Assembly (NCBI RefSeq): GCF_004798865.1
Contig: NW_025336087.1
Location: forward strand, 50,760,214-50,824,213
Direction: 5' to 3'
Source: Varanus komodoensis
Taxonomy: Eukaryota > Chordata > Lepidosauria > Squamata > Varanidae
DNA: 64,000 nucleotides
The notes below the pieces were generated by a model. The model had not been told where the DNA came from and did no database searches. It saw nothing but the letters and a program-made list of their open reading frames with translations. The translations under genes and the position numbers were made by a program. Below are positions 47,910 through 59,039 of the stretch, in pieces. Numbering within the stretch: the stretch's first letter is position 1; each line of letters starts with the position of its first letter.

Positions 47910-48575
47910 AAATACTGTGTGTATATGCCATGAAAGGTCAAAGAATCTCCAGTGGTTTATTTTCCTGAATGCTGAACATCATGTGTGTGTTTAATATTTT
48001 CCCCAGTAATTGTTTATGCAAAAATACATGCAGCATTTTCTAAATACAGTGGAGGAAGGTTTTTGAATTGCAGCTTGATTTATACTGTACAGCACATTCC
48101 TAGGTCAGAGTCATTTTCAGGTACTTAAATTGCTTAAAATGTTTATTTAAAAGAAATGGAAAAGAAGACTCAGTGATGGAATTGATATGTGGGTGTGAAA
48201 TTACATGGAGAGTGTTAATTTGTACTATGAAATAATTACACACCTATTTGTCGCCTCCCAGCCCACAAAGCTAGACTGCTCATGCTACAATTAAGATCTT
48301 ATATAAATCACGCAAGTAAGAAATGAATGAGCTACACTGGGTTATGGTCAGAGAAAATGAGATTTCATGCCTTGTCACAAGTAAAGAGAACAATCATACA
48401 ATGGTTATGTGAATGACTTCAACTTCTCAAATAATTACCAAGGCTTCGCATTACTAAGACAAACTGTGTCTACTGAAGAGGGTGTAGAGTTATTTAAACC
48501 TATGATGCCCAATCGTTTCAGCCCAAAGGCCCACCTGTGATGTGGGCCCAGGGCTCCGGACACACACATCCTCCC
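47910..48575. other. Unassigned non-coding stretch
   Basis: No gene recognised. The phrase at 48,500-48,530 (cctatgatgcccaatcgtttcagccc) recalls the starts of some reptile hAT-type repeats but is too short to call. Confidence 0.45.
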
Positions 48576-48576
48576 C

Positions 48577-48973
48577 CCTCCCGCCCCTTGAGATCAGCAA
48601 CAGATGCCCTTCTCTGGGAACCCTCTGTGAATGATATTAGGAGGGTGAGTACCCGGAGGAGGGCTTTCTCTGCGGTGGCCCCCCATCTATGGAATGCGCT
48701 CCCCAGAGAGGTCTGCCTGGCATCATCATCATTTGCTTTTCGGCGCCAGGCTAAGACCTTTTTATTTAAAACTTATTTTAATTGTTAAATTATTTGGATT
48801 AATAGGATTTTAAATTTTTAGCCGAGAATGCACTGGGAGTTTTTAAATATATTTTTTTATTGTTACATTGTAATTATTTATGTATTTATGTATCCTTTGT
48901 GAGACGCCCCGAGGCTTTGTTGCTATGGGGGAGGCATAGAAATGTTTTAAATAAATAAATAAATCCTTGTACC
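48577..48973 (+). mobile_element. L2 LINE 3' end with C-terminal coding part
   Basis: The plus frame 48,537-48,788 ends in RRAFSAVAPHLWNALPREVC and FRRQAKTFLFKTYF, the standard L2 C-terminus. It is still open over this part, so the insertion is relatively young. The untranslated tail from about 48,790 is nearly the same as at 45,410 and ends in gccccgaggctttgttgctatgggggaggcatagaaatgttttaaataaataaataaat. It is 5'-truncated and has no RT domain. Confidence 0.9.
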
Positions 48974-48979
48974 CAGTGA

Positions 48980-49510
48980 TCCTGCTGCCAATGCCTCTTT
49001 CCTCACTCAGACCTGCAGCAAGGAAAGGGCCATCCGTAAGAGCAGCGCCTGCTCCAGGCTTTTGAGGGGCTTGGGCAAAACAACCTCAATACCCCTCCCT
49101 GGGTGAGTCTACCTTCTCACTTACTTCGTCACCAGGTGCTATTGCACCTCATCGCCCTTCTTGTCACTGATGCCACCTGCGCTTCTGGAAGGTGGAGAGC
49201 TGGAGTGCATGCCAACAGTGGAACTTCCTGCTCCTCCTTCTTGCCACCCCCATGGCCTGGGCCTGGGCCAAGGCCAAAGTCAGGTGAAGCAGCACCTCCA
49301 GACCTTCCTGTCCATCGGCCCTTCTCAGCTGTGGGTCCTTGAAGGTGTCTGACAATGTCTGCCGTGGTCCGAGGGAGGAAGTGGTTGGCCTTCTCGCCAG
49401 CTCTCCACAAGTGATCCCAATATAGATTTTGCTTTGCTACCAATAGGGAAGGAGCAATTTGCATCACAATTGTGGGAGGGAGTTCATCAACAGGAAAGAT
49501 CACATTTTAG
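48980..49510. repeat. GC-rich segment, possible unknown repeat
   Basis: It directly follows the L2 tail and is much richer in GC than its surroundings, with local palindromic words such as cctgggcctgggcc near 49,256. Frames of 60-124 residues occur on both strands, which is a GC effect; no domain is seen. It could be a repeat fragment or a small unique GC-rich island. Confidence 0.35.
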
Positions 49511-49904
49511 GCCATGAGGGTCCATGCAGCCCCAGTATAAACCTAATGCATTTCTTAAAACTTTACCTGTAAAGAAGGGTGTAGCATCTTAGGTTAGCAG
49601 GGCTAAATGCACCCTTCCAAGGCTCTCCAAAAGGCCCCAACTCCTCTCCTGGCCCACCAACAAATATCTGGTTTGTTTCCTGGCTCCTGTGGAGCTTTTT
49701 CTCCCATTCTAGAATTCCCTTTTCTGCTAAAATTACCCTTTCTGTACATAGTTATGAAAAACTCAAAGAAGATTTTATTGTATAACTTTGATCTTTGCAT
49801 GTGAGTAATAATTGGTTATTTTATTTATAAAATAAGTTTATATACTGCTTTATCTCCAAATAATCGCATAATGTTATACAGTCACAGATATCCTACTTTT
49901 ACAG
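49511..49904. other. Unassigned non-coding stretch
   Basis: No gene recognised. 'ttattttatttataaaataagtttatatactgctttatctcc' at 49,820-49,861 may be a very short antisense LINE tail. Confidence 0.4.
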
Positions 49905-49931
49905 CATAAGAGCTATTCTTTAGCTCTTATG
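49905..49931. repeat. Perfect 11-bp hairpin
   Basis: The arms cataagagcta (49,905-49,915) and tagctcttatg (49,921-49,931) are exact complements around a 5-base loop, ttctt. Confidence 0.95.
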
Positions 49932-50027
49932 TAAAAGCGATATTTACCAAATTAATTACTTTTCTGGTCAAAATGAAGATGTCACAGTAGATTACCATGT
50001 GAAAGGTGCAAACAAAAGCAGATTTAG

Positions 50028-50125
50028 GTTGCAATGCTATACTTACGTGTCCAGAAGTAAGCCCCACTGCATCCTAGGGGGCTTATTTCTTAGTAGACAT
50101 GCATAGGACGGCACTATTCTACTGC
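50028..50125. mobile_element. Short palindromic element (tgcaatcctat family)
   Basis: The inner arms agaagtaagcccc and gggggcttatttct are nearly complementary around actgcatccta. The outer text ttgcaatgctatac faces acatgcataggacggca. The whole unit is about 90 bp and non-coding, and resembles a foldback repeat common in squamate DNA. A diverged relative lies at 47,505 and perhaps another at 61,150. Confidence 0.65.
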
Positions 50126-50129
50126 AATC

Positions 50130-52405
50130 CTATACACAAATGCCCATCCCTTGAGAACAGAAGGGCTTAATTCTGTGTAGAAACATCAAGAATTGCCTCT
50201 CAACTTTGTATATTCTGATGCTTTGTGTTGCACTAGAAGGTTCTTATTGAAAGTTTCTGTGAAGACTTCATGTGATGACTGTGACAGATGTAGTTTAGTT
50301 TATTTTCTGGTGGTGGCCATTAAAGAAATAAATTGAACTGCTGGCAAAAAGGGTGCTTCTACTATAACAGTAAGCCAGAAATGCAATTTGATGATCAATA
50401 CAGACATGGCATTCTCTGTTCCAGAATAATGCTGCAACTGCAGCTCATTAACAATGCATCAATCTTTGGAGTTACAAGACAGTTGAAATAAGAGTGAATT
50501 AGCCCCTCTTTCATTTCTTATAACTGAAGTGTGGATAGTGGCCTTTAAGAAAATGCACATCTGTCAACATTAGTATGATTAACATGTGCTTTTAAGCTGA
50601 TCTCCCTCAAGGCAGCTGAATTCTAAAACATCAGTTTAAGAACTTGCAGGCCAACTTCAGATGAACAGATTCTTTAAAGGGAAGACAAGGCTTTAGGGTG
50701 GCTGCTTTTGCATCTCCAAAGATGGGGACAAAAGAGAAAACAAATTTACATAATATTTTCATATGCTAATGTATGTTATATACTTTTCAAAAAATACTAT
50801 TCTAAATTAAGTAGATATTCAGTGCATCTGACCATAGTAACAGAATGACCGGGTGTCCTGCTTGCCCACTCAGGTACCTGCTTAGTACTGTCCAGCTACT
50901 AACGGCTGATGGGTACCTTCCAGGTTCCTGCTCTCCTGCCTTATGACAACAGACTTTAAACCAGACTTGGATCAGACAACCCAAAAAGTTGTCTGACCCT
51001 TCTTCTAATAGAGAACTGACCTCTATCAAGCAGGTCACTTGGCCACCCTGGATCATGCATTTACCTAACTTACTGATCCCCTTCATAAAGCATCCTGCAG
51101 TGACCCACCTGCTTTATACAGTTCTTTGCTTTTGGTCTCTGCTTAGACCTTAATTAGAACAGTAGTCCACATACTACTTGGGATACAGAGAACTGAAAAA
51201 ATGGTAACTCAGCTCCCAATAGTCAGAAAGAACAATTTGCTTCCTGCCTGCCTGACGCTGCTCATTATCATCTGCACAGAACAAGCTCTGAAAGAAAAGA
51301 TGAAATAAGAAATATATGTATATACTCATTTATACTTCCTGAAGTCATTCATCAAGAGCTTTAGTAGCAAAGTGTTCGCAAACTTGCAGCGCAACCTCCT
51401 GAAACTGGAGCTGATTTCTTGCTAAATTCCAATATTAGTCACAGTTCTGTGGTCACAGCATTTCCCCCACCCTTTCTTTCCACTTTCTCATCTCTAAGAA
51501 ATGTTATTTTGTGGGGGTGCTGGGATCAACACAGTCATTTCCCCCTCTTCCCTCACAGGCAACCAAGGAACCATGATGCTGGTGGGGCTGCAGATGGCAG
51601 AGGAATGAAATAAAAGTACCAGTGTGATGGACGTCACATTTGTAAAAGGAAAAATGCAGTCCCTGCTACAAATGAAGGAGAGCATTTCAACACTTTCAGT
51701 AAGGAAAAATATGAAAAATAAGACTTTGTGCTGTAGGTTGCCGGCAGGCTGCTTACATAGTCTCACTCGGCCGCAATCAAACAAGTCTGCTTGTATGAGC
51801 TTGTTAGCTGTGCAAAATACATCTAATGGTCATGTCATTTAAAAGATGATTAATACTAAGTGGTTCTGGCAGAGCAAACTTTGCTTCCTTTCACATATCC
51901 TGGGCATTAGATAGCATCTGCTAAGTTACAATGAGGTGTTATCTGGAAATCTGTAATGTTTTCCACTGAACTACCATTTAGTATAGCTGCAAAAGAACAC
52001 AGTTTGTGGCGTGATAAGGTTGTCTCGGTGAAGAAGGGAAAGGTCAAAAATGCTCTGTGTTGCTTCACAGGAAAATCTTTGGTTTGCACCCAGATCAAAA
52101 GGAAGCAGTTCCCCAAATGTATTAGGATGTAATGGTGCTGGAGACATTTCAATTGGTTCGGTTATTCTGTTTCCATGGAGCTGGTGACAGTTAGTGCAAC
52201 TAGGGCGGGCACTGTCTGTACTGACAGATGTCGAATCATGTCTGCATTGACAGAGAATGAAACAGGTGAAGGTGTGCAAAAGAGAAAAGGTGCAAAAGAA
52301 AGGAATAGAGGGCTATTGCCAGTGCTTGTTGTGTATTTCTTTCATGAAAATGCACTTTAATCAAAAATCATTTTCTTAGCAAAACCTTAAACCACAATTA
52401 CTGCA
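50130..52405. other. Unassigned non-coding stretch
   Basis: About 2.3 kb with no gene, RNA or repeat family recognised. Confidence 0.5.
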
Positions 52406-52407
52406 AA

Positions 52408-52490
52408 GTTCATTTATTTTATTTATTTATTTAGCGAGTTTCTATGCCGCCCCATTCACCGAAGCCTCGGGGCGGCTCACAACACAACAA
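52408..52490 (-). mobile_element. L2 LINE 3' tail, antisense
   Basis: Reads ttcatttattttatttatttatttagcgagtttctatgccgccccattcaccgaagcctcggggcggctcac, the complement of gtgagccgccccgaggcttcg...ggggcggcatagaaa(TAAA)n. It carries the same gccccgaggctt signature as 45,410 and 48,577 but keeps more CpG, so it is probably the youngest of the three tails. Confidence 0.8.
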
Positions 52491-52494
52491 GTTC

Positions 52495-55400
52495 ATATCC
52501 CCATTCAAGGGTTAGTTGTGTTTCCTTCTCTGTAAACCATTGTATAGGACATACCTGGCTGGCCGGCATTACGCCCTGGCATGCTGGGCACGTTCCACAC
52601 ATCTTCAAAGTAAATTGGAGCATTACACACAGCCAATCTCCCATCAAAACTCCCAGCCCAACTTCAGGTAGCCCAGTCTCTCAGGTGAGTGCAGGAATCA
52701 CCTGAATTCAAATGTGCCAAGTGGTGCTCATGGTAGGAATTTCAATCCAATGCACATCTGTCATTGCTACCTGGTCAGCAGAGGTATAAAGGGAGACTCC
52801 ACCATATGCTCCAGGTTGATTGCTAGTTTGCTGTGATCAAAATTATTTTCAGAAATAATAAAACATACTTTGGCTCCTCCCATCCTTGTCGTGCTTAATT
52901 GGGCAAAGCGGGCCAGGTCTGGACCCCTTGTATCTTTCAAATGCAAATGTAGAATGTAGTCACGCTGACACAATTCAGGATCCAGTACAAAGAGCCATTA
53001 TATATTTTAGAACAGGAGGAAGCACATACAAAAACTGGGAAATCACAAAACGTACAGAGAGAAGGGGAAGGAGCAGCAGAAGGAGGGGCGGACAACCAAG
53101 GAACTCTGGAAGACTCTTTTGGTTTCTAGGCACGTTTACACACCATGTTTTCACTCTCAAAGGGGTTTAGCTTTAAGTGTTAAAGAAGAGGCATGTTCCA
53201 CTTGAGATGGATGGAAGTTTTTACAATAGCGATGCCTAATCTGAAGCAGCAACACTTGTGAGTGACCTGTGGTGGGATCAAAGGAAGAAAGGTGGAAATC
53301 ATTGTGCACATGTGAATTCAACAGGACCTTGAAAAAGATTGCTGACTTGCACAAGGAGAACACTGGGGACCTCCCCACTCCTTGGTCGCCAGGCATGCAG
53401 TAGTGCCTGTCCGCAGCACGCCACAGAACTTCCCACATTCTGTAATGGTGTAAAAACTAGTTCAGCCTGTTGAATTACATGTTGCAATTAATGTCACTTA
53501 TTTCAGAGTAATCACATATAAAGCTGTGCTGCGTTTGCCAGGCTTCCAGCCAAACCAACCATTCATGTAATAGTTTGAGGAAATTGCTGCCGTTGCTGCT
53601 AAATATGAGGCAGGCTGCAAAATACTCTTGCTGCAAAACAGCTGATTGTGTTCTGATTTGCCAGACCAATAGATGAAGCGGCCTTGTATTACTGAGAGGC
53701 AAACTCTCCTGGACCTGATTATTTTTGAGTCTAGACTTCCTGAATTGTTTTTCTGGATAATTGCTAGGCATTGAGTTTATTATTATGGAATCAAATTTAT
53801 TCTCTGATACCGTTGGGTCTTCTTTTCCCAAGTAAAGGAGTATTTTAGATTTTTGGTGCATCCATGTTCCATGCTCATGGAAGTATTTCACATATTGCTT
53901 GAGTTTGCATTTGTACCTAGGATGGTACTAGCAGTTCAGATTTATAAGTTTGCACAAGCAGAGACACACAAGCATTATAAAGATATTCAGGAAGATGTTT
54001 GGTCCATAAGGACTGAAAATAATGAGATGACAGTTTAGCAGGAATTTCAAGTATGCCTGTTTCTTGCCTTGGCATAAACAAAGATGTTGCCTGTGCATGA
54101 ATGAATACTGAAGGGCTTGTGTGTCACCTGCTACAAATCTGAAAAATGTGACTGAATGCTTTTCATCCTTCAAAGTCAGACTCGCAGTTCTGGGATGAAA
54201 AATGTAGACCTCATACACATTCCAGGAAAGCTCTTTTCACAGATAACATTTCAGCCAGCTGGTACTTCCTAGTATTTTCAAGTTATCACCCTATGTGACA
54301 TGTCCTAGCATGGCCACATAACCATTGGATGAAATGCTTGCTGAGCCGAAACACAACCTATGAGTACAGCAACAGTACTGCAAGCGTGAAAGGAGCTTCT
54401 CTAAAGCTCTTATTACTTTAGTATTTACTCATTCCAGTGTTCAGGTGACAATTGTAGTCCTCAAAATCCAGCATTTTACTTTGCGCTGTAGATCTTTAGG
54501 GGCTGCTTGTAGACGTTCTAGAGATGTACAAATCAGCAAAACTTGAATTTGCTGAAATTCTGAGAGGAGACTATATTCAGTTATGAGCTTTGTTTTTTTC
54601 CTTTTTGTATAAAAATCTATACATATTTTCCAAAGCATCAGTTGTGTGCATCTTTGAAATGTACACATTCTTCTACTGTTTAAAGTGCATTGGTGTGTAT
54701 TTTTTGAATATACACATTTGTCATGTGCATTTTTCTAACGTAGGTATGCTGCCAAATTTCCTTTTGGTCTGTAAATCACCCTGCAATCTCATTTTCCATT
54801 TAGTCCAGGAGGTGCAAATTGTATACAGTCTCATCAAAGCAAAGCAAACCAAATTTCTCATACATCCCTAAGTTGCTCAGTTTTCAAACACTGCTTCAGG
54901 CCTAGGCCTATTGCAGCATTTTGTGTGTCAATGTTGCTGTCATTTCAGCAACTTGTTTCTATTGGTTGTATGACCACTGACATGTTCTCAATACAGATAA
55001 CACTTCTGCTGCTGAAACAGTGGCACCATTTCCTTCTGCACAGTTAACAAACTAGATGTTTGATACCACTGGGAGTTTTTCTCAGATCTTTCCTAAAATA
55101 TGAGCAATTTTTGTTATCAGAAATTTCCAGATTGATGATTGTTAACTATTATTTATTGCTGTGTTAAAAAGTATGAATATTTTATTTTTGTAATTTCTAT
55201 TTAATAAAAAAAATCACTTAACAAACCTAACAAGATTAAAAATACTTATAGAATTGTGGGTTCCATAGACTTTACCTTTCCGAGGGGACACTTCAAAAGC
55301 TTTTGAAGTTCAATTGCAATGATATCTTTTTAGGAAGGCTGAGACTAAGTAGTCTTTTTAGCTCAATAAACAGAGAAAGAGAGAGAGATTATTTCCACAC

Positions 55401-56735
55401 ATTAGCTCTTGACACTGTAACTAGAGCTGGACCATGGAGGGATAAGCTTTCTGGAAAGGATTGCAAATGCGTGAAATGGAGTCAGGCAGGCCTGTTTTGC
55501 TGTTCCCAGATCAGGCCAGTTTCCATGAGCAGTTGGAAATACCCATCTGTGTCAGCTGTTTTAGGGCATCAGGTTGCAAAGGAACCAAAGAACCTTGGTT
55601 CTTTTGTGATATATCAGTATGGCTGCACTCATTCACCTCTAATATTAAAATGGGGGAATGCAATGGCTTGTTCTCTTTGACATTAGGTCAGGAAATGTTG
55701 GCAGTTAAAAAACTTGCAAAACCAGGTGAATAAGGATAATCATTTGCCTGAAACATCATTGGCTGGATCCAGATTGGCTGTGCTGGTAGATATGCTCTTC
55801 TTTTGCCATCCTTCCCAAGTCAGCCCTTCCAGCCCCTTGAAAATGTTAGCCAGACATAGGAAAACCTGCTGAATGCCATGTACTGTGGTGTGTATGTCCA
55901 TCCCCAACAATTAGGGAGTCGGACCTCCAGTAAGCAGAGTCTTTCCTTTAGCAGAAGGCAGATCCTGAATCCCAGATCACCAGGTGCACCCATGTTTCAG
56001 TGTTTGCACATCCAGTGGAAGTTTTCTCTGAAATCTAGGTTCAATTGATTTGAGCCACTATTCAATAGGGAACATCCCATGGGAGTTAGATAAGTTTTAT
56101 CACTGCTGAGGCTACAAACAAGCAAAGCAAAATTTGCTCAAGAGATACATCATGTTTTAGTCTCATAGAACAAATCTGCCTTTGTATCTACTCTTTCATT
56201 GCTCCCATGTACATTGGGTAAGATCCAGACCAAGTTATGTAGTACCCGTTGGAAACATTAGAGCTCAGGTCATGACTGTGCCGGAGAAGATGGCATCTCC
56301 TTTACTCTTACAAATGCAGGATTGAGGGAAAAGGTTGTCCATATGTTGCTGTGGGATAACTGCTCTTAGAAAAGAGAGCACAAGAAGGAACAAGGCCAAG
56401 GACAAGTGTTTGAGCTGCATCTTGAAAGGATCATCCTGAGATAAGGTATGAAAAGAGGGAGGAAGATTCCTAGCCTTGGAAAGGGAAGGGGCCTGTGAGA
56501 AAGTTGTCAGAGGATGAGGTAAAGTATAAAAGCTTTGTTCTAATAAGGTACTGTTTTCCAAGGTGTTCTGCTGTGTAATAATATGTTGACAGTCTTGCAT
56601 GCTATATTCTTAATATTGCTGGTTTGCTTTTCTTCAATCTATTTGGGCTGATTCTTGTTCAGTTTGAGTGATTTCAGTGGGATCTTACTTTGACAAAATC
56701 AAATGAATCCAACACATTATTTTTAAGTCAGTTCA
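52495..56735. other. Unassigned non-coding stretch
   Basis: About 4.2 kb with no gene or repeat family recognised. Contains a purine-rich patch near 53,055-53,095 and a perfect 20-bp palindrome at 55,290-55,309. Confidence 0.5.
55290..55309. repeat. Perfect 20-bp palindrome
   Basis: acttcaaaagcttttgaagt is its own reverse complement with no loop. It stands alone and could be a chance or foldback-derived sequence. Confidence 0.97.
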
Positions 56736-56739
56736 ATTT

Positions 56740-57335
56740 TAAGAATGTCAATATTACATTATATTTACACCCCACCATTTTTCTTCACTGGGACTGCAGG
56801 TGGCACAGTGGTTTAAACTGCTGTGCTGCTGGGCTGGTTGATCGAAAGGTTGCCGGTTCGAATCTGCACAACGGAGTGAGTTCCCGTTGCTCCGTCCCAG
56901 CTCTTGCCAACCTTGCAGTTCGAAAGCAAGCAAATGCAAATAGATAAAAAGGTACCACTTCGGTGGGCAGGTAACAGCGTTCCATGCACTTCGGTGTTTA
57001 GTCATGCCGGCCACATGACCACAGAGACTGTCTGCAGACAAACACTGGCTCCCTTGGCTAGGAAACGGAGATGAGCACCACCCCCTAGAGTCAAGCATGA
57101 CTGGACATAACGTCAAGGGGAAACCTTAACCTTTAAATTCTTCTTCACAAGGAATGTGATCTCCCTTCTTTCCACTTAATCCTCAAAACAGCCCTATAAA
57201 GTAGGTTTGGCTGCAAGTCAGTGACTGATCCAAGGTCATCCAGTAAGCTCTAAGGCTGAGTGGGAACTAGAACTCAGTTCACCTGAATTCCAGTCCCACA
57301 CTGTAACCATTCTACCACACTGGTTCTCCCTTTAG
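56740..57335 (-). mobile_element. MIR-like SINE, antisense, split by another SINE
   Basis: The left piece (56,740-56,788) ends 'ttatatttacaccccaccatttttcttcac', the complement of the LINE-like tail. The right piece (57,137-57,335) reads 'ctcaaaacagccctataaagtaggtttggc...gactgatccaaggtcatccagtaagc...ctgagtgggaactagaactcag...cacactgtaaccattctaccacactgg', the complement of a tRNA-like head (ccagtgtggtagaatggttacagtgt). Its degraded internal promoter box is at about 57,266-57,280. The total without the insert is about 235 bp, near full length. Confidence 0.8.
56789..57136 (+). mobile_element. tRNA-derived SINE of squamate type, near full length
   Basis: The tRNA-like head carries box A (ggtggcacagtggtttaaact, about 56,800-56,820) and box B (ggttcgaatctg, 56,867-56,878), the internal RNA polymerase III promoter. 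The body includes gttcccgttgctccgtcccagctcttgcc, ggtaccacttcggtgggcaggtaacagcg and catgccggccacatgac. The 3' end is cccctagagtcaagcatgactggacataacgtcaaggggaaaccttaaccttta. It is flanked by a 12-bp duplication (atttttcttcac at 56,777-56,788 and attcttcttcac at 57,137-57,148, 11 of 12). It encodes no protein and depends on a LINE partner for movement. Confidence 0.92.
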
Positions 57336-57339
57336 TTTT

Positions 57340-58290
57340 GGGAGGGCCAATCCCTGGATCCCATACGATTCCCATAAGAATTTCTCCTGTTCACAGAAAA
57401 CTTATTAACCAGAATTCCCATCCTCCTGTTGAAATGCTAGTGTTGGGAAGGAAGCAATGGTTGGGCAGAATTGGCAGACAGAAGAGAGATGCTGAATCCT
57501 TCCCCTGCCCACTGATCCTTCCTGGGCCATTTTTAATTTCCACAGACCCACCAGCTAGGCTTTCAAAACAGATGTGAGCCTGGAATATATAGGAATTGCA
57601 TCCTGGAATAAAGGCTTTTGGATAGGTGAACTGCCAGTGTGTGAGGAGTTAGACATACCCCCCCCAGGCCCCGCCCTGCATTCATGTGTTGTCCTCATTG
57701 TCACATTTACTGATATACTATATGGCATAGTTCCATCCTGAGCATCTGCAGAAAATGCACTGCTTTCCAGTTGCAAGGGAAGGCAAATTGCCAAGATTGA
57801 AAGAATGGCTGTAATTAAGGAATGCTCAGGTCAAAAAAATGTATGGCGGAAGGAAAGGCTGCGCAACCCTGTTTCCTATGTGTTGGCTTTGGTATTCACA
57901 ACCATCAAGCTTCTGTAGTGATGGAACAAGAGTTACCTTTTAAACCACCTTCACAACACCTTAGGGCAGGCCTAAATGTGCTGTTTTTGTACAACCAAAT
58001 GCATGCAATTAAACTACTGTGATTAACATTTATCATTTTCCTCCAAATGAGTTAGAAGATTCTTCTTTTGGGTGAAAATACAAGACTATCTCACAAGGAG
58101 AGGAATCCCTATAGTGGAATTCCATTTTCATTCTCTGGGCACATTAGCCCTTTCATTTTTTTTTAAAACAAAGCTATGTTTCTTAATGAGAGAAGTCAGT
58201 GATAAGTAAATTAGCATGCTATTTTACAAAGAACAAATATCTACAATAATGGGAGGAATTCCCCTTGCTGCCTTCCTGTCTTCATCTTTG
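57340..58290. other. Unassigned non-coding stretch
   Basis: No gene or repeat family recognised. A run of eight C at about 57,658-57,665. Confidence 0.5.
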
Positions 58291-58294
58291 TCTT

Positions 58295-58600
58295 TTCATT
58301 ATTCACATTTATATGCCACTTGCTACAGAAGTATCAAAGCAGTGAACATAAAGTATATGGAATGATTATCATCATAATAAATAAAATCCTAAAACAATAC
58401 AGCAAATCTACAATAAAACTACATGCTGTCTTGGGTGGTACAAAAGAAAAACTAGTCTTCAGGGAAAATAAAGAGATATGTTTAAGAGATGTCTAAATGT
58501 CAGAATTGTCTAATAGCTAAAGCTAAAAAGTTCTAGGGAGCTGCAGACACTAAATACTGTACTTCAAGTGATCCTGAGGAAAACCTTTTGAGGTGAACCT
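58295..58600 (-). mobile_element. Antisense LINE 3' region, degraded
   Basis: Opens with 'cacatttatatgccacttgctacagaagtatcaaagcagtgaac', a LINE tail complement, then 'aataaataaaatcctaaaacaatacag', then 'gggagctgcagacactaaatactg'. This resembles the layout of the 20,755 fragment. It is too diverged to fix the family. Confidence 0.4.
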
Positions 58601-58699
58601 CCCTCCTATGGTTGCAGAGATCAGGCAGTGACAGAAAGAATGAGACAGTTGCTGATGAAGCAAAAGGGGGCTTCATATTTCATGTGGTCCAGCAAGTTG

Positions 58700-59034
58700 T
58701 CCAGCAAGTATGTGAGGGGATGTCACACAGAGGTGGGTAGAGACCTGTTCTCCCCTGCAGAGGAAGGCAGGACGCGCTCCAACGGCGCAAAGCTCAGGGA
58801 GCCAAGGTTCCGTTTGGATACCAGGAAGCACTTCCTGACAGTTAGGACCCCGCGGGTGTGGAATAGGCTTCCACGAGAGGTCGTTGAGGCCCCATCGGTG
58901 AGGGTGTTCAAAGATAGGCTGGACATGCACATGGTGGGCATGTCATGAGCACAACCGGCTGGAGCCGGGGGTCAGAGTAGATGGCCCAGGAGACCCCTTC
59001 TGACTCACTCTGTTTCTATGTTTCTGTGTTTCTA
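58700..59034 (+). mobile_element. CR1 LINE 3' end with intact tail
   Basis: The plus frame 58,628-58,948 encodes the CR1 C-terminus: RGCHTEVGRDLFSPAEEGRT (about 58,710), then FRLDTRKHFLTVRTPRVW, NRLPREVVEAPS and VFKDRLDMHM. It is still open over ~80 codons and CpG-rich, hence fairly young. The untranslated part (gtcagagtagatggcccaggagaccccttctgactc) leads into the tail ctgtttctatgtttctgtgtttct (59,010-59,033), the 8-bp-period end diagnostic of CR1. 5'-truncated. Confidence 0.92.
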
Positions 59035-59039
59035 AATTG

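Noticed and set aside
56795-56885. Functional tRNA gene
   Set aside because: Box A and box B are present, but the sequence continues into a SINE body and 3' end with a flanking duplication, and it does not fold as a full tRNA cloverleaf by inspection.
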